From Microbacterium foliorum (lineage in GTDB: Bacteria > Actinomycetota > Actinomycetes > Actinomycetales > Microbacteriaceae), in assembly GCF_006385575.1 (NCBI RefSeq), contig NZ_CP041040.1, forward strand, positions 2,356,001 through 2,420,000: a stretch of DNA of 64,000 bases, given 5' to 3'. Position 1 is the stretch's first letter; every line of letters begins with the position of its first letter. Position numbers and translations under genes: made by a program. This document shows, piece by piece, positions 61,739 through 64,000 of the stretch. The notes beneath the pieces are model-generated. The model was not told the origin of the DNA. It worked only from the letters and a program-made list of their open reading frames with translations, and made no database searches.

Positions 61739-63025
61739 CTAGGACTTTATGTACGGCTTGCCGCTGGCCGCCGGCCCACGGATCTGACCGGCGAAACCGG
61801 CGACCGCGAGCAGCGTCACGACATACGGGAGCATCAGCATGAACTCGCCGGGGATCGGTGTCTTGAGGATCGACAGCAGGTTCTGCAGGTTCGTGGCGAA
61901 GCCGAACAGCAGCGCGGCGAGAGTCGCGCGGATCGGATCCCAGCGTCCGAAGATCACCGCGGCGAGGGCGATGAAGCCGAGACCGGCGGTCATATCCTTT
62001 CCGAACTGCGGCACCGACACCAGCGTGAAGTACGCACCGCCGATGCCGGCGATCGCGCCCGCGAGCAGCACGTTCCAGAAGCGCGTCGAGTTGACCTTGA
62101 TGCCGACCGTGTCTGCGGCCTGCGGGTGCTCGCCGACGGCGCGGACGCGGAGTCCCCACTTCGTGCGGTACAGGCCCCAGGCGACGATGGCGACGGTGAT
62201 GAACATGAGGTAGACGATGAACGTCTGGTTGAACAGCACCGGACCGATGATCGGGATGTCGCTGAGCAGCGGGATCTCGATGCGGCTGAAGCGCACCGGA
62301 GTGTTGAGCTCGGTCTCGTTCGGTGCGAGCAGCGCACCGTAGAGGAAGCCGGTGAGACCGCTGACGAGCACGTTGAGCACCACACCGACGATCACCTGCT
62401 CGACGAGGTACTTGATCGCGAACGCGGCCAGCACGGCGGCGACGAGCACGCCGCCGAGCATGGCGCCCAGCAGTCCGATGAACGGGCTGCCGGTGACGCT
62501 CGAGAGCAGCGCGGCTGCGAACGCTCCGAGGAGCAGCTGGCCTTCGATGGCGACGTTGACCACACCCGCCCGCTCGCCGATGACGCCGCCGAGGGCGCCG
62601 AACACGAGGGGGACGGAGAGGGAGACGGCTCCGAACAGCAGGCTGCTGACGGGCACGAGACCTCCGGCGCCCGCCCACACGAGGAACCCGAAGACGGCGA
62701 TCACGCTGAAGGCGATCACGAGCCAGATCGAGGGCTTGCGGTACGTCCACGCCCGCAGGAACGCGAGCGCCGACAGCAGCGCGAGGATCACGATGACGAC
62801 CCAGCTGGTCGGCCCCGTCGGCAGCGCCACATCGGGCAGCGCGAACGGTGACGACGGGTCGTTGAGCCGGAAGGTGCTGGTGCCGCTGCGCGGCACGAGC
62901 AGGATCAGGAGCGCCAGCAGCACGGTGGCTGCGGCGAGGACGATCGGCGCCTTCAGGTGCCGCTCGCGCACGGTGGCGAGCTGCACGGTTCCGTCGGCGG
63001 CTTCGCTCTGGACGAGGGAGGTCAT
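61739..63025 (-). CDS. Nucleoside-type ABC transporter permease (second)
   Basis: 428 residues, about 10 membrane helices. It has the BPD_transp_2 hallmark GERAGVVNVAIEGQLLLGAF and RAVGEHPQAADTVGI, as in purine/nucleoside and simple-sugar permeases (NupQ/BmpC-like). The first 150 residues add an extra membrane segment block. The ATG overlaps the previous permease stop (ATGA). It is encoded directly with cdd, deoA and add, which supports nucleosides as substrate. Confidence 0.92.
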   Translation of the reverse strand: MTSLVQSEAADGTVQLATVRERHLKAPIVLAAATVLLALLILLVPRSGTSTFRLNDPSSPFALPDVALPTGPTSWVVIVILALLSALAFLRAWTYRKPSIWLVIAFSVIAVFGFLVWAGAGGLVPVSSLLFGAVSLSVPLVFGALGGVIGERAGVVNVAIEGQLLLGAFAAALLSSVTGSPFIGLLGAMLGGVLVAAVLAAFAIKYLVEQVIVGVVLNVLVSGLTGFLYGALLAPNETELNTPVRFSRIEIPLLSDIPIIGPVLFNQTFIVYLMFITVAIVAWGLYRTKWGLRVRAVGEHPQAADTVGIKVNSTRFWNVLLAGAIAGIGGAYFTLVSVPQFGKDMTAGLGFIALAAVIFGRWDPIRATLAALLFGFATNLQNLLSILKTPIPGEFMLMLPYVVTLLAVAGFAGQIRGPAASGKPYIKS

Positions 63026-64000
63026 GCGGTCACCGCCTTCTTCGTGGCCTTGGCTCGCGCCTTGGCAGCCTTCTCCACATCGGACTTGGGAAGGAAGAAC
63101 ACGGCTCGCAGGAGAGGCGGCGCGGCGATGAACAGCACGACGAGCGACTGGACGACGAGCACGATGTCGACGGGGATGTCCTGCGCCTGCATCGAGAACG
63201 ATCCTGCCTTGAGTGCGCCGAACAGGATGCCGGCGGCGAAGGTGCCCCAGGCGCGGCTGCGGCCGAGCAGGGCGACGGTGATCGCATCGAAGCCGATTCC
63301 GGCGTCGATGGTCTCGGTGATGCCGGTCGTGACCGCGCCCTGGACCTGGTTCATGCCCGCGAGACCGGCGAGAGCACCGGCGAGCAGCATGGCGTAGACG
63401 TAGACGCGCTGCACGCTGATTCCGGCCGCGCGCGCGGCGTGCGGGTTCTCGCCCACGGCGCGCATCCGCATTCCGAGCGAGGAGCGCTCGATCAGCCACC
63501 AGACGAACAGGGTCGCGATGATCACGATCACGAACCCGAGATCGAGCAGCGGGAACTGCGGCCCGAGGAGCTCGGGGAACTGCGCGCTCTCAGGGGTGGC
63601 GTAGCCGAGGGCCTGGTTCGTGCCCGGCTTCTGCAGCAGTCCGGGTGTGCGGATCATCCACAGCAGCAGGTAGTACGCCACGTAGTTGAGCATGATCGTG
63701 AGGATGACCTCGTGGGCGCCGGTGCGCGCCTTGAGCAGACCGGCGATCGCACCCCACAGTGCGCCACCGGCGATGCCGGCGATCAGGGTGACCGGGATGT
63801 GCAGCCAGAACGGCAGGTCGAGCTGGAAGGTGAGGAGACCGGCAGCCGCGACGCCGATCAGCATCTGACCGCGTGCACCGATGTTGAACAGGCCGACGCG
63901 GAACGCGAGGGCGACGCCGAGACCGGCGGCGATCAGCGGTGCGGCGAAGCCCAGCGTGTTGGTCAGCGGACGGATCTGGGCGGCGAAGTCAGCGCCTCGT
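63022..64000 (-). CDS. Nucleoside-type ABC transporter permease (first), 5' end outside window
   Basis: The frame is open to the window edge: 325 codons plus one base are visible and the N-terminus is missing. It shows LFNIGARGQMLIG, IAGLLKARTGAHEVILTIMLNYVAYYLL and RAVGENPHAARAAGISV, the partner permease of the BPD_transp_2 type (NupP/BmpB-like). The ATPase and binding lipoprotein genes are expected to the right of the window. It is coupled to the next permease. Confidence 0.92.
   Translation of the reverse strand, partial: RGADFAAQIRPLTNTLGFAAPLIAAGLGVALAFRVGLFNIGARGQMLIGVAAAGLLTFQLDLPFWLHIPVTLIAGIAGGALWGAIAGLLKARTGAHEVILTIMLNYVAYYLLLWMIRTPGLLQKPGTNQALGYATPESAQFPELLGPQFPLLDLGFVIVIIATLFVWWLIERSSLGMRMRAVGENPHAARAAGISVQRVYVYAMLLAGALAGLAGMNQVQGAVTTGITETIDAGIGFDAITVALLGRSRAWGTFAAGILFGALKAGSFSMQAQDIPVDIVLVVQSLVVLFIAAPPLLRAVFFLPKSDVEKAAKARAKATKKAVTA

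Noticed and set aside
1..64000. CRISPR arrays, insertion sequences, prophage or toxin-antitoxin modules
   Set aside because: I saw no regularly spaced repeats, transposase or integrase motifs, terminal repeats or phage genes anywhere in the window.

Overview
The window is high-GC, densely coded DNA from an actinobacterium, most likely Microbacteriaceae and probably Microbacterium. I base this on gene content and order, not on a search: accD-accE with a separate biotinylated alpha chain, a DUF3039 gene, DUF2510 membrane proteins, a Tad-type pilus cluster, Ku/LigD, an LpdA-like flavoprotein, GTG starts, four-base stop/start overlaps, and many TANNNT boxes placed 6-9 bases upstream of start codons, which suggests leaderless mRNAs.

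Layout. 0-2 kb: the N-terminal part of HisC, then an SOS pair (LysM protein and lexA) sharing a control region with LexA-type boxes. 2-12 kb: an S9 peptidase, the translation/division block prfB-ftsE-ftsX-smpB split by two oppositely oriented DUF2510 genes, and an MFS-Nudix pair. 12-16.5 kb: a seven-gene Tad/Flp secretion cluster (tadA, tadB, tadC, a pilin-like gene, and TadE/TadG-like genes). 16.6-25.8 kb: tRNA-Leu(UAG), DedA, the divergent NHEJ pair Ku/LigD, a CDF metal exporter, a RibD-C/DHFR-like reductase, the murI-rph-rdgB block and nicotinate phosphoribosyltransferase. 25.8-29.4 kb: DUF3039 and an ABC exporter whose ATPase carries a 337-residue low-complexity N-terminal tail. 29.4-31.4 kb: a nucleotidyltransferase with a palindrome-bearing leader and an unrecognised glycine-rich protein. 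31.5-41.7 kb: acyl-CoA carboxylase genes accD-accE and maf-accA3, separated by a ROK regulator, a three-gene two-component locus and an RNA methyltransferase.

41.7-46.7 kb holds a PH-like membrane protein, LpdA, purine nucleoside phosphorylase and a phosphosugar mutase. 46.7-54.7 kb is a PTS block: an extra HPr, the PRD regulator MtlR, an orphan EIIB, HPr, enzyme I, mannitol EIICB, EIIA and mannitol-1-phosphate dehydrogenase. This would take mannitol to fructose-6-phosphate using its own general PTS proteins. 54.7-58.9 kb holds a flavin monooxygenase, an alpha/beta hydrolase, a PfkB kinase and a polysaccharide deacetylase. The window ends in a nucleoside uptake and salvage operon: two ABC permeases (one cut by the window edge), cytidine deaminase, thymidine phosphorylase and adenosine deaminase.

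I found no insertion sequence, prophage, CRISPR array or rRNA. The least ordinary items are the charged repeat tail on the ABC ATPase, the response regulator-kinase-degenerate kinase triplet, the second HPr and orphan EIIB in the mtl locus, the shared divergent -10 element between maf and the RNA methyltransferase, and the inverted repeat laid over a leaderless promoter at 22.1 kb.
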